Assembly (NCBI RefSeq): GCF_003789055.1
Contig: NZ_ML119082.1
Span: 248,001-312,000 of the forward strand
Length of the DNA: 64,000 bases
Source of the DNA: Histidinibacterium lentulum
Lineage (GTDB): Bacteria > Pseudomonadota > Alphaproteobacteria > Rhodobacterales > Rhodobacteraceae
Reading direction: 5' to 3'
Part shown: piece by piece, positions 38,903 through 48,183 of the stretch
How the letters are laid out: each line of letters starts with the position of its first letter
How positions within the stretch are numbered: position 1 is the first letter of the stretch
Program-made: the position numbers and the translations under genes
Notes under the pieces: generated by a model
The model's database searches: none
The model's input: the letters and a program-made list of their open reading frames with translations, nothing else
Told to the model about the DNA's origin: nothing

Positions 38903-39607
38903 ATGATCCGCCTCATCCTCGTGACCGCGCTGGCAGCGCTTCTCTATGCCGGCTACTGGGGCCTCGGCGCCCGCGCAACGCTGGCCGACGCCCGCACCCT
39001 CGCCGAAGATCTCCGTGCAGCCGGCTGGGAGGTCGACTGGAGCGACATCTCCCTCCGCGGTTTTCCCTCGCGCCTCGACCTGACCGTCGAGGACCCCTCG
39101 GTGCGCCTGCCCGGCGGTGACGGCTGGCACGCCCCCTTCCTCCAGAGCCTGCAGCTCAGCTACAGCCGCGACCGCGCCATCCTTGTCTTTCCCGACCGCC
39201 AGACCCTGACCCTGTCGGGCACCGAGATCGCGGTGGAGGACACCGCCCTGCGCGCCAGCATCCGCGGGTCCGGGATCACCGCCGAGGCCGAGACCCTTGG
39301 CCTATCCTGGCCAGGCCACCGCGTGACGAGCGGCCCCGTCCTCGCTGCCTTGCGCCCCGAGCCGGGTGCGCCGGACACGCTCCAGCTCTACCTCCGCGCC
39401 GACGAGGTCCGGGTCGACGGCGTTCCGCTCGGCACGCTGCTGATCGAAGGGCGCGCCTTCCTCGAGCCCGGCGACGCCCTCCCGCCCGGCCTTGCCGGCA
39501 TCGAGCTCACAAGGCTGGACACCGCCACATCCGCGGGCCGTGCCGCGCTTGCCGGAGCGGTCGCCGCGATCTCCCCCGCCGCTGCTGCCGAGGTTCAGCG
39601 GCAGTAG
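38903..39607 (+). CDS. DUF2125 domain protein, exported or membrane-anchored
   Basis: Protein of 234 aa with an N-terminal hydrophobic segment (residues about 2-20, IRLILVTALAALLYAGYW) acting as signal anchor, then beta-rich sequence with WEVDWSDISLRGFPSRLDLT typical of the DUF2125 (PF09898) family, partial by length, since many members are longer. Likely periplasmic. Function unknown, though the fold resembles AsmA-like lipid-handling repeats. AGGG before ATG 38903. Its 3' end overlaps the convergent extensin-like gene by 13 bases. Confidence 0.78.
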   Translation: MIRLILVTALAALLYAGYWGLGARATLADARTLAEDLRAAGWEVDWSDISLRGFPSRLDLTVEDPSVRLPGGDGWHAPFLQSLQLSYSRDRAILVFPDRQTLTLSGTEIAVEDTALRASIRGSGITAEAETLGLSWPGHRVTSGPVLAALRPEPGAPDTLQLYLRADEVRVDGVPLGTLLIEGRAFLEPGDALPPGLAGIELTRLDTATSAGRAALAGAVAAISPAAAAEVQRQ

Positions 39608-40608
39608 GCGTTCGAGCGGTATCGGGCGATGTCGAAATGGAAATGGTCGCGGTGTGCGGCATTGGAAGCGGGTCCCAGCACGGTCCCGAAGATGCCGCAG
39701 GCGGACGAGTGCATCGCCCGCAGCACCCGCCCCTCGGCCCGGTTCCAGTCCCTCAGGACGCTGATCTCGCGCCCATCCGCCAGCCTTACGGCGCCGATGT
39801 CGATGGCATTGCCGAAGGAATGCTCCGACAGCCGGGCATTCGGGTTGTTGTTGCGCCCGCGGCACGAATAGCTCGCCATCACATGCATCTGCACCGGACC
39901 GCCGCCCGCGCCCCCGACCGCGGGCTTCAGCCCGCGCTCCACCCAGTTCTTCAGGGCCACGGCCGTGGGGCAATTGATCATCGCGGGCGTGGACAGCCGC
40001 ACGCCGGAGACCGACCGCACCCGGACCGCGTTCTCGATCCCGCAGCGTCCGGGGCCCGAGACCTGTCCGATCGTCTCGCCCTGGATCGCAAGATCGCCGC
40101 AGACCGCGCCCCGCCGGAGCTGCTCCTGCGCGCGCTCGGCCCGGGCGGTGATCTCCGGCGAGCGGTGCGGCGGACGGAGCGAGCGCGAAGGCGCCAGCGC
40201 ACTCACGTTGACGTCGAACCAGTCGGGCTCCGCGTCCTCCGCCGGGCCGAACCGCGCCACGGCCGCCCCCGCGATCTCGGGGGCGGGCGGCGGCACCGTC
40301 TCCAGCTGCGCGGACTGTCGCGCCTGCGGCCGAACCGAGGAGTCGGGCGCCAGCGCCGTGACATCCACGTCGAACCAGGCGTCTGCCTCCGGCGTGGCGG
40401 ACGCCTCCGGCCCGGACACCGTGTCCGGCGCGGCGGCAGCTTCCGGCGCCGCCGCCACCGGTCGCGCCGCGGGCGTCACCGGCGCGGCCGGAGCCGCCGC
40501 CGTTTCCCCGCCCCTGGCCTGCGGCCGCAGCGAGCTTTCCGGTGCGTCCGCCCGCAAGGGTCCCGTCGCCACAGCGAGAACCGCCATTCCGAGCCAAACC
40601 CGCCTCAC
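39595..40608 (-). CDS. Extensin-like family protein (PF06904), exported
   Basis: Exported protein of 337 aa. The start is GTG 40608, overlapping the tyrA TGA (GTGA), which yields the signal peptide [21 protein letters not shown] (about residues 2-21). A Pro/Ala-rich region follows with three ALAPxxSxRP-like repeats (LRPQAR, VRPQAR, LRPPHR), two within a duplicated WFDVxVxALAP unit. The C-terminal extensin-like domain is complete: SYSCRGRN, LSEHSFGNAIDIGA, HSSACGIFGTVLGP, HRDHFHFDI. The His and Asp residues recall D-Ala-D-Ala/LAS peptidases, so a cell-wall role is suspected but unproven. Third gene of hisC-tyrA-extensin. Confidence 0.86.
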   Translation of the reverse strand: MRRVWLGMAVLAVATGPLRADAPESSLRPQARGGETAAAPAAPVTPAARPVAAAPEAAAAPDTVSGPEASATPEADAWFDVDVTALAPDSSVRPQARQSAQLETVPPPAPEIAGAAVARFGPAEDAEPDWFDVNVSALAPSRSLRPPHRSPEITARAERAQEQLRRGAVCGDLAIQGETIGQVSGPGRCGIENAVRVRSVSGVRLSTPAMINCPTAVALKNWVERGLKPAVGGAGGGPVQMHVMASYSCRGRNNNPNARLSEHSFGNAIDIGAVRLADGREISVLRDWNRAEGRVLRAMHSSACGIFGTVLGPASNAAHRDHFHFDIARYRSNAYCR

Positions 40609-41519
40609 CGCTTCGGCACCCGGCCGAAATCGGGCGCGTCGGTATCCTGCCCTGCCTCGACGATCCCCCTCCGGATCGCCCGCGTGCGGGTGAAATAGTC
40701 CTGCAGATGGGCACCGTCGCCCAGCCGGATCGCCCGCTGCAGCGCGAAGAGCTCTTCGGTGAACCGGCCCAGGATCTCCAGCGTCGCCTCCTTGTTGGTC
40801 AGGAACACGTCCCGCCACATGACCGGGTCCGAGGCCGCGATCCGGGTGAAATCCCGAAAGCCCGCGGCGGAATACTTCACCACCTCGCTGTCGGTCACCC
40901 GGCGCAGGTCGTCGGCGACCCCGACCATCGTGTAGGCGATAAGGTGCGGCGTGTGGCTCGTGACCGCAAGGACGAGGTCATGGTGGTCGGCGTCCATCCG
41001 CTCGGTCATCGACCCCATGCCCTGCCAAAGCCGCTCGAGCCGCGCCACCGCCGCCTCCTCCGCGCCCTCAGGCACCAGCAGGCACCAGCGGTTGTCGAAC
41101 AGCGCGGCAAAGCCCGCCGTCGGCCCCGACTGCTCGGTCCCGGCCAGCGGGTGGGCCGGAACGAAATGCACGCCCTCGGGCATATGGGGCGCCACCGCCT
41201 CGATCACCGCCCGCTTGACCGAACCCACATCCGTCACCGTCGCCCCCGGCGCCAGCGCCGGCGCGATCTCCTCGGCCACCGCGCCCATGGCCCCCACCGG
41301 CACCGCGAGCACCACGAGGTCCGCGCCCTCCACCGCCTCCGCCGCCGTCTCGCAGACCCGGTCGCAAAGCCCGATCTCCCGCGCCTTGGCCCGGGTCTCG
41401 GCCGTGCGCGCATAGCCCGTGACCTCCCCGACAAGGCCGCCGCGCTTCATCGCCCAGAACATCGACGAGGCGATCAGCCCCAGCCCGATCAGCGCCACGC
41501 GCTCGTAGATCACGCTCAT
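40605..41519 (-). CDS. Prephenate / arogenate dehydrogenase (TyrA/TyrC type)
   Basis: NAD(P)-dependent oxidative decarboxylation in tyrosine synthesis; 304 aa. Rossmann motif GLGLIASS (from G12), DVGSVK, the [10 protein letters not shown] active-site loop and [11 protein letters not shown] with its conserved histidines are all present. There is no chorismate mutase or ACT domain, so it is the stand-alone cyclohexadienyl dehydrogenase. ATG overlaps the hisC stop (ATGA at 41516-41519), and its own stop overlaps the next start, so hisC, tyrA and the extensin-like gene are coupled. HisC may also supply the aromatic aminotransferase. Confidence 0.92.
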   Translation of the reverse strand: MSVIYERVALIGLGLIASSMFWAMKRGGLVGEVTGYARTAETRAKAREIGLCDRVCETAAEAVEGADLVVLAVPVGAMGAVAEEIAPALAPGATVTDVGSVKRAVIEAVAPHMPEGVHFVPAHPLAGTEQSGPTAGFAALFDNRWCLLVPEGAEEAAVARLERLWQGMGSMTERMDADHHDLVLAVTSHTPHLIAYTMVGVADDLRRVTDSEVVKYSAAGFRDFTRIAASDPVMWRDVFLTNKEATLEILGRFTEELFALQRAIRLGDGAHLQDYFTRTRAIRRGIVEAGQDTDAPDFGRVPKR

Positions 41520-42601
41520 GCCGCCGCCGCCCGCCAGCCGCGGATCGCCGAGAGCACCCGGTCGCAATCGGCCTCGGTGCCCACGGTGATCCTCAGCGCC
41601 TCCGGCAGGCCGTAATTGGCCGTCTTCCGCACGATGATCCCCTCGCCGCGCAGATGCGCCTCGCAGGCCAGCGCCGCCTCCGGCGCGGCGAAACGCGCCA
41701 GCACGAAATTGGCATGGCTCTCGTCGCAGCCGAGGCCCATGGCGCGCAGCTCCGCCACCATGCGCGCGCGCAGCCGCGCGTTCTCCGCCAGCGTCCGCTC
41801 GGCGAAGGCGCGGTCGTTGACCGCCGCCTCCGCCGCCGCCAGCGCCGGTCCCGACAGGTTGAACGGCCCGCGCACCCGGTTCAGCACGCCGATGATCTCC
41901 GCCTCGGCATAGCCCCAGCCCACGCGCAACCCCCCGAGGCCGTAGAGCTTCGAGAAGGTCCGCGTCATCACCACGTTGCCGCGCGTGCCCGCCAGCGCGG
42001 CGCCCCCGTCGTACCCTTCGGCATATTCCGCATAGGCCCCGTCGAGCACCAGCAGACAGCTCTCCGGCAGTCCATCAGCCAGCCGCGCGGCGTCCGCGAG
42101 CGGGATCATGGTCCCCGTGGGGTTCGCCGGGTTGGCGATGATGACAAGCCGCGTGCGCTCCGTCACCGCGGCAAGGATGGCGTCCACGTCCACCACCCGC
42201 GCCCGCTCGGCCACCTCGACCGGGGTCGCCCCCGCCGCCAGCGCGCTGATGCGGTACATGGCGAAGCCGTGCTCGGTATGGATCACCTCGTCCCCGGGGC
42301 CCGCATAGGCCTGGCAGAGAAAGGTCAGGATCTCGTCCGAGCCCACGCCGCAGATGATCCGCTCCGGATCGAGGCCGTGCGCCCGCCCGATCGCTTCGCG
42401 CAGCGCGCGGTGGTCGGTGGGCGGATAGCGGTGCAGCTCGCCCGCCGCCGCCACCAGCGCGGCCTGCGCGCTCTCGGGCGGCCCGGCGGGGTTCTCGTTG
42501 GAGCTCAGCTTGAGCACCTCCGCCCGCCCCGGCAGATGGCTCGCCCCGCCCTCGTAGAGCGCGATTTCCATGATGCCCGGCTGCGGTGCGATACGGCCCA
42601 T
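41516..42601 (-). CDS. hisC: Histidinol-phosphate aminotransferase
   Basis: PLP-dependent class I/II aminotransferase of 361 aa. N-terminus [17 protein letters not shown], substrate loop [13 protein letters not shown] Lys in [17 protein letters not shown], and [10 protein letters not shown] are typical of HisC. In alphaproteobacteria this HisC, placed next to tyrA, probably also transaminates aromatic keto acids such as prephenate or phenylpyruvate. ATG 42601 is preferred to the long frame from 42748. Upstream lies a repeat-filled 457-base gap. Confidence 0.92.
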   Translation of the reverse strand: MGRIAPQPGIMEIALYEGGASHLPGRAEVLKLSSNENPAGPPESAQAALVAAAGELHRYPPTDHRALREAIGRAHGLDPERIICGVGSDEILTFLCQAYAGPGDEVIHTEHGFAMYRISALAAGATPVEVAERARVVDVDAILAAVTERTRLVIIANPANPTGTMIPLADAARLADGLPESCLLVLDGAYAEYAEGYDGGAALAGTRGNVVMTRTFSKLYGLGGLRVGWGYAEAEIIGVLNRVRGPFNLSGPALAAAEAAVNDRAFAERTLAENARLRARMVAELRAMGLGCDESHANFVLARFAAPEAALACEAHLRGEGIIVRKTANYGLPEALRITVGTEADCDRVLSAIRGWRAAAA

Positions 42602-42711
42602 CTGCCTGTCCCCCAAGGTTCCGCGGCCGGATACAGCACGCCGCCTGTCGAGGCCAGTCCCCTCCCCGCCCTGGGCGCCGCCCCGCCGCCCCCCTTGATG
42701 CACGCTCCCGT

Positions 42712-42905
42712 GTGCAGGCCGGAGCCCCCTCCCTGGCCCCCTCCTCATCCGGCTTCAAATACTCCCTTTGGGGAGTGCCCCCTGCCCAGGCTCCCCTGTC
42801 GGCTGGCGGGGGCGCAGGATCACGGGGGGTGCAGGCGGGTGCCCGCTCCCTGGCCCCCTCCTCATCTGGCTTGAAATACTCCCTTCGGGAGCGCCGCCTG
42901 CCCCT
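42712..42905. repeat. Tandem direct repeat carrying dispersed-repeat cores (copies c and d)
   Basis: A unit of about 75 bases starting GTGCAGGC at 42712 recurs at 42829, period 117. Each unit contains CTCCTCATC(C/T)GGCTT, AAATACTCCC and a short hairpin (CTCCC-TTTG-GGGAG or CTCCC-TTC-GGGAG), that is, the minus-orientation core of the dispersed repeat. It fills much of the gap upstream of hisC. Confidence 0.75.
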
Positions 42906-42989
42906 CCTCCTCCGGCAGACGGGACGACCCCCGCCGTCACAGCCGGGCCAGCGCATCCCGTCCACAATTCTTCGGCTCGCAACGATCCT

Positions 42990-43045
42990 GGGGGTCCGGG
43001 GGTGAAACCCCCGGCGGGTCGCCACGCCGAAGGCGTGGCGAAACC
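42990..43045 (-). repeat. Paired hairpins of the dispersed repeat at the homospermidine synthase 3' end
   Basis: Hairpin CCGGGGG-TGAAA-CCCCCGG (42996-43014) and hairpin CGCCACGCC-GAA-GGCGTGGCG (43020-43040) followed by AAACC. This is the two-hairpin half of the element, separated from its core at 42858-42880. It begins 14 bases beyond the stop of the minus-strand gene and probably terminates or stabilises its mRNA. Confidence 0.7.
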
Positions 43046-43058
43046 GAAGCGGCGCCCC

Positions 43059-44474
43059 TCAGGGCACCAGCACGTTCCGGAAGGACCAGGGCTCTCCCTC
43101 GTCGAGCTCCTCGGGAAAGAGCCCGGGCCGGCCCTCGAGCGGGGTCCAGTCGGTGTAATGGGCCTCGACGGGGCCGAGGTAGGGCCGCTGGATCTCGAGA
43201 CAGCGCGCATGGTCCATCTCGTCGGATTCGACGATCCCCGCCGCGGGGTTCTCCAGCGCCCAGACGAGACCCGCCAGAACCGCGCTCGACACCTGCAGGC
43301 CGGTGGCGTTCTGGTCGGGCGCGAGCCGCTTCGTCTCCTCGTTCGACAGCCGCGAGCCGAACCAGAGCGCGTTCTTCTCGTGCCCGAAGAGCAGCACGCC
43401 CAGCTCGTCGATGCCGTCCTCGATCTCGTCAACCCCGAGGATGTGATGCTGCGCCTGCTGACCGGTGCCGAACATCTCGTGCAGGCTCAGCACCGCGTCG
43501 TCGCAGGGGTGATAGGCATAATGGCAGGTCGGCCGGAACTCCGGCGCGTCGCCGGTCCCGACGGTGAAGTAGTCCGCGATGGAAATGGCCTCGTTATGGG
43601 TGACGAGAAAGCCCCATTGCGGGCCCGGCGTCGGGCACCAGGAATGGACGCGCGTGTTCGCGCCGGGCCGGTTCAGCCAGATCGCGGCGCGGCAGCCGTG
43701 GTCATGACGATGCCCGTCCTCTGGCATCCAGGTCTCGTGCGTGCCCCAGCCCAGCTCCGCCGGCTGATAGCCTTCTGCGATGAAGCCCTCCACCGACCAG
43801 GTGTTGACGAAGACCCCCGGCGGCTTCGGCAAGGCGCGCACCTGGGTGTCGCGCTCGGCGATATGCACGCCCTTGACGCCGAGGGACTGCATCAGCCGCG
43901 CCCAGCCCTCGCGGGTGGCGGGGACCGGGTCGTCCCGGCCGAGATCGCGGGCCAGCGTCAGCAGCGCCTCCTTGACGAACCACGACACCATGCCCGGATT
44001 GGCGCCGCAGCAGGAGACCGCCGTGGGACCCCCGGGGTTCGCCGCCTTCTCGTCGCGCACCGCCTGGCGCAGGGCGTAGTTGGTGCGTTCGGAGTTCGGG
44101 GCGTCGTCGAAATAGAATCCCGCCCAGGGCTCCACCACCGTGTCGATGTAGAGGACGCCCAGCGCCCGGCAGGCCCGGATCATGTCGAGCGAGGCGACAT
44201 CGACCGAGAGATTCACGCAGACGCCCCGCCCGTCCGGAAAGACCTCCTCCAGCACCGCGCGGTGATTGTCCGGCGTCAGCGCCAGTTCGCGGAACGCGAC
44301 ACCCTTCTCCGCACAATAGGCCGCCACCGACGGATCCGGGTCGATCACCACCATCTGCGCGCGGTCGTAGTCGAAATGCCGCTCGATCAGCGGCAGCGTG
44401 CCCTTGCCGATGGATCCCATGCCGATCATCGCGATCGGCCCCTCGATGCGGGCGTGGACGGGATGGTCGGTCAT
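43059..44474 (-). CDS. hss: Homospermidine synthase
   Basis: NAD-dependent enzyme of 471 aa that makes homospermidine from putrescine (or putrescine and spermidine), the main polyamine in many alphaproteobacteria. Rossmann motif IGMGSIGKG (G18, G20, G23), NLSVDVASLDMI, the AVSCCGANPGMVSWFV segment and WMPEDGHRHDHG are characteristic of the bacterial saccharopine dehydrogenase-like Hss. Full length. Followed by a paired-hairpin element. It sits downstream of rpsD on the same strand but behind a terminator, so it likely has its own promoter. Confidence 0.93.
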   Translation of the reverse strand: MTDHPVHARIEGPIAMIGMGSIGKGTLPLIERHFDYDRAQMVVIDPDPSVAAYCAEKGVAFRELALTPDNHRAVLEEVFPDGRGVCVNLSVDVASLDMIRACRALGVLYIDTVVEPWAGFYFDDAPNSERTNYALRQAVRDEKAANPGGPTAVSCCGANPGMVSWFVKEALLTLARDLGRDDPVPATREGWARLMQSLGVKGVHIAERDTQVRALPKPPGVFVNTWSVEGFIAEGYQPAELGWGTHETWMPEDGHRHDHGCRAAIWLNRPGANTRVHSWCPTPGPQWGFLVTHNEAISIADYFTVGTGDAPEFRPTCHYAYHPCDDAVLSLHEMFGTGQQAQHHILGVDEIEDGIDELGVLLFGHEKNALWFGSRLSNEETKRLAPDQNATGLQVSSAVLAGLVWALENPAAGIVESDEMDHARCLEIQRPYLGPVEAHYTDWTPLEGRPGLFPEELDEGEPWSFRNVLVP

Positions 44475-44499
44475 GGGCGGTCCTTTCGCAGGGGCGGGC

Positions 44500-44534
44500 T
44501 GAAACGAAACGGGCCGCGCTCATCGCGCGGCCCG
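44500..44534 (-). terminator. Rho-independent terminator of rpsD
   Basis: Ten-base-pair stem CGGGCCGCGC / GCGCGGCCCG with a five-base loop (44510-44534); on the minus strand it is followed by TTTCGTTTC. It lies 25 bases beyond the rpsD stop. Confidence 0.7.
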
Positions 44535-44559
44535 CAGGGTACAGTCGGGCGCGCCCGGA

Positions 44560-45180
44560 TCAGTTCTGGGCGTAGTATTCGATCACGAGGTTGGGCTCCA
44601 TGATCACCGGATAGGGCACATCGGTCAGGCCCGGGGTCCGGACGAAGGTCGCCGTCAGCTTGTTGTGATCCACCTCGAGATAGTCCGGCACGTCGCGCTC
44701 GGGCAGCTGGATCGCCTCGAGGATCGCGGCCATCTGCTTCGATTTCTCGCGGACCTCGATGACGTCGCCTTCCTTCACGCGGTAGGAAGGGATGTTCACG
44801 CGCTTGCCGTTCACGAGGACATGGCCGTGGTTCACGAACTGGCGGGCGGCAAAGATCGTGGCCACGAACTTCGCGCGGTACACGACGGCATCGAGCCGGC
44901 GCTCGAGCAGGCCGATCAGAAGCTCGCCCGTGTCGCCCCGGCGGCGCTCGGCCTCGCCGAAGATGCGGCGGAACTGCTTTTCGGTCAGGTCGCCGTAATA
45001 GCCCTTCAGCTTCTGCTTGGCGCGCAGCTGCAGGCCGAAGTCGGACATCTTGCCCTTGCGGCGCTGGCCGTGCTGGCCGGGGCCGTATTCGCGGCGGTTC
45101 ACCGGGGACTTCGGGCGGCCCCAGATGTTCTCGCCCATCCGGCGGTCGATCTTGTACTTGGCAGAGGTGCGTTTGGTCAC
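44560..45180 (-). CDS. rpsD: 30S ribosomal protein S4
   Basis: Primary 16S rRNA-binding protein that nucleates 30S assembly; 206 aa. N-terminal [20 protein letters not shown], the [11 protein letters not shown] loop and the S4 RNA-binding domain [11 protein letters not shown]...[17 protein letters not shown] are typical. The start is GTG 45180 after AAGGAG; the extension to 45264 is rejected. Zinc-binding cysteines of the C+ type S4 are absent (C- form). S4 is a translational repressor of its operon in E. coli, but here the gene is alone. Confidence 0.97.
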   Translation of the reverse strand: MTKRTSAKYKIDRRMGENIWGRPKSPVNRREYGPGQHGQRRKGKMSDFGLQLRAKQKLKGYYGDLTEKQFRRIFGEAERRRGDTGELLIGLLERRLDAVVYRAKFVATIFAARQFVNHGHVLVNGKRVNIPSYRVKEGDVIEVREKSKQMAAILEAIQLPERDVPDYLEVDHNKLTATFVRTPGLTDVPYPVIMEPNLVIEYYAQN

Positions 45181-45395
45181 CGTCTGATCTCCTTCTTGCG
45201 TGAAGGGCGTTGTCCTCTGGCCGAAGCCCGACAGGCATCCCCTTGCGGGGGCCGCCAACACCAATGAGCGCGCCGCCTAGCCCGCCGGTGCGGCGCTGTC
45301 AACCGGCGAGGGCAGCCAAGAGCCTTGACCCGGGGGCCGCCAGAGCGTCAGGGTGACGCAGGTCCGCGCCACCGCCGCTTGCCGAAGGAGACGCC

Positions 45396-45983
45396 ATGCC
45401 CCGCCCGTTACCCCGCCCTGTCCTCTGCGCAGCACTGTTCGCCCTATGCGCCCTGCCCGCCGCAGCGCAGGACCCCGACCCCGCCTGCGATCTCGGCACG
45501 CCCGAAGCCTGGTCCGCGGTCGCGGACCATTATGAGGGCTTCTGGATCATCGAGCACCAGTCCGGCTTTGTCGCGGCCGGCGGCATGGTGTTCCCGTTTC
45601 CACCCGCTGGCGACTCGGACGTGCTCGGCATCGACTACCGGCCTGACGGCAGCCTGATCGCCACCCACCCCGAGGCGCAACAGCCCCTGACCATGCGCTG
45701 GGCCGACGAACCGGTCTGGCATTTCGAGGCCGAGGCCGCAGAGGATGGCATTCCGGCACCGATGCTCAGCTCGCAGGATATCGAACTCGTCATGGGCTGC
45801 CCCAACGACCGGATGGCGCGCCTGATCGGCACATCCACCGCCGTCATCGACGGCGTGCAGATGGATTTCACCTACCGGCTCATGGTCGTCAGCGGCGACC
45901 TGATGTATGGCATCATGCATGTCGGCGGCATCGCCCGCGGCACCGAGTTCAACGCCTGGCGCACGGTGGCCCTCAGCCGCTGA
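45396..45983 (+). CDS. Exported protein of unknown function
   Basis: Predicted periplasmic protein of 195 aa: signal peptide residues 1-24 (ending PAAAQ), then a cysteine-containing start (PACDLG) and a mostly beta sequence with HYEGFWIIEHQSGF, MRWADEPVWHFEAE, LVMGCPNDRMARLIG and MDFTYRLMVVSGDLMYG. The two mature cysteines may pair. No family recognised. A clear AAGGAG precedes the ATG. Divergent from rpsD, convergent with the Hint gene (4 bases between stops). Confidence 0.75.
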   Translation: MPRPLPRPVLCAALFALCALPAAAQDPDPACDLGTPEAWSAVADHYEGFWIIEHQSGFVAAGGMVFPFPPAGDSDVLGIDYRPDGSLIATHPEAQQPLTMRWADEPVWHFEAEAAEDGIPAPMLSSQDIELVMGCPNDRMARLIGTSTAVIDGVQMDFTYRLMVVSGDLMYGIMHVGGIARGTEFNAWRTVALSR

Positions 45984-45987
45984 CCCC

Positions 45988-47043
45988 TTACGCCGCCCGC
46001 AGGATCGCCGCCTCCGGCGGCGTCAGCATCCGCCGCGCATAGTCCCCGAAGGCCAGCAGGTCGTGCTCCAGCTCCGGCACGAGGTCCAGAAGCCGCGAGC
46101 GGTCCCCCGCGCCCAGCGCGTCGAGACCAACCGACGCGGGGTGGAAACTCTCCGTGGGCACGTTGTTGGCAAAGACGATCTCGTGCCGCTCCAGCGCGAG
46201 GTGGATATAGGTCAGCTGCCGCACCGAACGGTCCACCAGAACCATCCGGTCGTCGATCAGGTCGCAGGCCCGCACCAGCACCTCGGAGGCGGCGAAGACC
46301 GCCTCCGCCCGCGGCCCGGTCAGCAGAACCCGGTGATCGGGCGACACCAGAAGCCCCTCGTCCGGCACATGCTCGCCCAGCGCGCCGGGCCGGAGCCGCA
46401 CCGGCAGCAGCTCGGGCATCGCATGGAGCCGCGCGCCGGAAATGCGCCGCCGCCCGGTCCAGAGCACCGGTGCACAGCCGTTGTCCATGGTCTGGACGAG
46501 GTCGCCCTCGCCGATCTCCTCCACCGCCCTCGGCCCCCGATCCGTGCGGATCATGGTGCCGGGGGTGAAGCAGATCACCGATTTCGGCGGCGCCGACCGG
46601 TCCTCGCCGCGCGGGCCGAGGGCCGCGTCCACGACCCACAGATCCGTCTCCCGCGGAGGCGGATCCCCGAGGAACATGCACAGCGGCTTGCGCCGCGGCC
46701 CGGTGGGGATCACCGTGACCGTCCACCGCGCCCAGCCGTCGGTGACGGTGAAGCCCTCCTCCGCCAGCGGTGCGTCGTCCTCCAGCGCGTCGAGCCGGGT
46801 CGCCCCGCTCTCCGCCGCGCGCACCAGCTTCCTGACTGCGCCTGCCGCGCGGCGCCTGATCTCCGCCATGCCCGCCGCCGGCCCGAGGGGAAGTACCCCC
46901 GGAGGACCATCGACCCGTACCGTCTCTCCCATCCAGCGCCACGCAGCACCCGCCCGCATCGAATGGGAGGGAGCGGACGGTTGCCCGTCCAGCGCGGTCT
47001 GGGTCCAGGAGATGACGAACGTGCCCGAAACACTGTTCTTCAT
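45988..47043 (-). CDS. Hint-domain protein (Hedgehog/intein fold, Hint_2 type)
   Basis: Protein of 351 aa with a Hint_2 (PF13403) domain from about residue 156 to 305, starting VICFTPGTMIRTDRGPRAVEE with Cys158 as the self-splicing-type nucleophile, and closing FANNVPTESFHP. An N-terminal region of about 150 residues has no recognisable fold and no signal peptide. The downstream flank is short, so this is not an intein in a host gene. Rhodobacterales encode many such Hint proteins, often large secreted ones; whether this one cleaves itself is unknown. Confidence 0.82.
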   Translation of the reverse strand: MKNSVSGTFVISWTQTALDGQPSAPSHSMRAGAAWRWMGETVRVDGPPGVLPLGPAAGMAEIRRRAAGAVRKLVRAAESGATRLDALEDDAPLAEEGFTVTDGWARWTVTVIPTGPRRKPLCMFLGDPPPRETDLWVVDAALGPRGEDRSAPPKSVICFTPGTMIRTDRGPRAVEEIGEGDLVQTMDNGCAPVLWTGRRRISGARLHAMPELLPVRLRPGALGEHVPDEGLLVSPDHRVLLTGPRAEAVFAASEVLVRACDLIDDRMVLVDRSVRQLTYIHLALERHEIVFANNVPTESFHPASVGLDALGAGDRSRLLDLVPELEHDLLAFGDYARRMLTPPEAAILRAA

Positions 47044-47183
47044 GCTCGATCAACCTGCCATGTGCCTCGCGCCCGCCTCTTTTCGGACGGTGCGCAACGT
47101 TACGTTAACAGACCGTTGTTCGAGCGATCAACCCGGAGCTCTGAAACGATTTCGAGAAGTGTGACTTAAGGGCCGTTCCTGCC

Positions 47184-48095
47184 TCAGAACCTGAAGTTCA
47201 GCTTCGCGGATCCCAGCGTCTGACCGTCGGGCTGTTCCGCATATTCCTCGCTGAGATAGGTGAGCCCGTAGAAGAACGACATGTCCGGCCCGAACTGCCA
47301 GTGGACTCCGGCGCGGGCCCGCAGCCGCTCGGGCTCCGCCGTCGCCCGGCCGCCGTCCGGCAGGTAGATGCTGTCCTCGATCCGGGTCCAGTCCGCGCCC
47401 GCGACCCAGCCGAACCCGCTGTCCCCGGTCTCGATCCCGCGGATCAGGTGGCCGGTGACATGGTCCCGCAGAAACAGGTCGCCCTGCATCGCGGCCCCGA
47501 GAACGATGTCGGCGCCCCCGCGCACCAGCGTCTCGGGTCCTCCCTGTGTCTCCACGAAAGGCCGCACGATCAGGACGTCCGAGGGCCGCAGGGGCAGCGC
47601 CACCTCCAGGGTGCCGTGGATCCTGGTATCGTTCTCGATCTCGTTGCCGTCCTGGCCCACGCGCGGCGCGTCGATGATCTCGTGAAACCAGTTCTGCCTG
47701 TCGGCCCATCCGGTCTGCGGTCCGCTGAACACGAGATCGGCGCCGAGGCTCACATCGAACGGCCCCCGCGCGAAATGGGTGTGGGCGCCTGCGGCGAAGA
47801 GACCGGCATAGAGCCGGGAGCGCGAACCCGTACCGTTGAGCCGCTCGGGCGCGATGATCTCCGATCGAAACCGGAAGTCGATCACGTCGAGAGGTCGCTC
47901 GGGCCGGGTTCCGGCCCAGCCCCGTCCCCGCACGATGGACCACTGATAGGACCCCGTGCGCCACCGGTCCGAGCCGTCGCCCAGTAAGTCGTTGTTGAAC
48001 TGCCGGCCGAAACCCAGCGTCACGCGATCCTGCGCCGGAGCCGCGCTTGCGGCGGCGGCCAGGGCGAACGCGAGCGCGACGAGACGAATGCCCAT
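47184..48095 (-). CDS. LpxR-like outer-membrane lipid A deacylase family protein (DUF2219)
   Basis: Exported beta-barrel protein of 303 aa. Signal peptide 1-22 (ASAAPAQ). Mature N-terminus LGFGRQFNNDLLGDGSDR resembles the LpxR/DUF2219 start in which Asn and Asp lie in the active site, with RWRTGS following. Alternating beta-strand pattern continues to a C-terminal Phe (KLNFRF), the outer-membrane sorting signature. LpxR removes the 3'-acyloxyacyl group of lipid A; activity here is inferred from family. Located 88 bases downstream of the MATE gene on the same strand. Confidence 0.8.
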   Translation of the reverse strand: MGIRLVALAFALAAAASAAPAQDRVTLGFGRQFNNDLLGDGSDRWRTGSYQWSIVRGRGWAGTRPERPLDVIDFRFRSEIIAPERLNGTGSRSRLYAGLFAAGAHTHFARGPFDVSLGADLVFSGPQTGWADRQNWFHEIIDAPRVGQDGNEIENDTRIHGTLEVALPLRPSDVLIVRPFVETQGGPETLVRGGADIVLGAAMQGDLFLRDHVTGHLIRGIETGDSGFGWVAGADWTRIEDSIYLPDGGRATAEPERLRARAGVHWQFGPDMSFFYGLTYLSEEYAEQPDGQTLGSAKLNFRF

Positions 48096-48183
48096 ACCCT
48101 CTCCACACTGTCGCCCCCCGGCATTCCGTGGTGTAACCCGGAAATGATGGCGGGAGCGAGGCGGCGGGCAGTCACGCCGCGCG

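Noticed and set aside
45988-47043. Intein inserted in a host gene
   Set aside because: The flanks of the Hint domain do not join into a known protein and the C-terminal splice residues are not in place.
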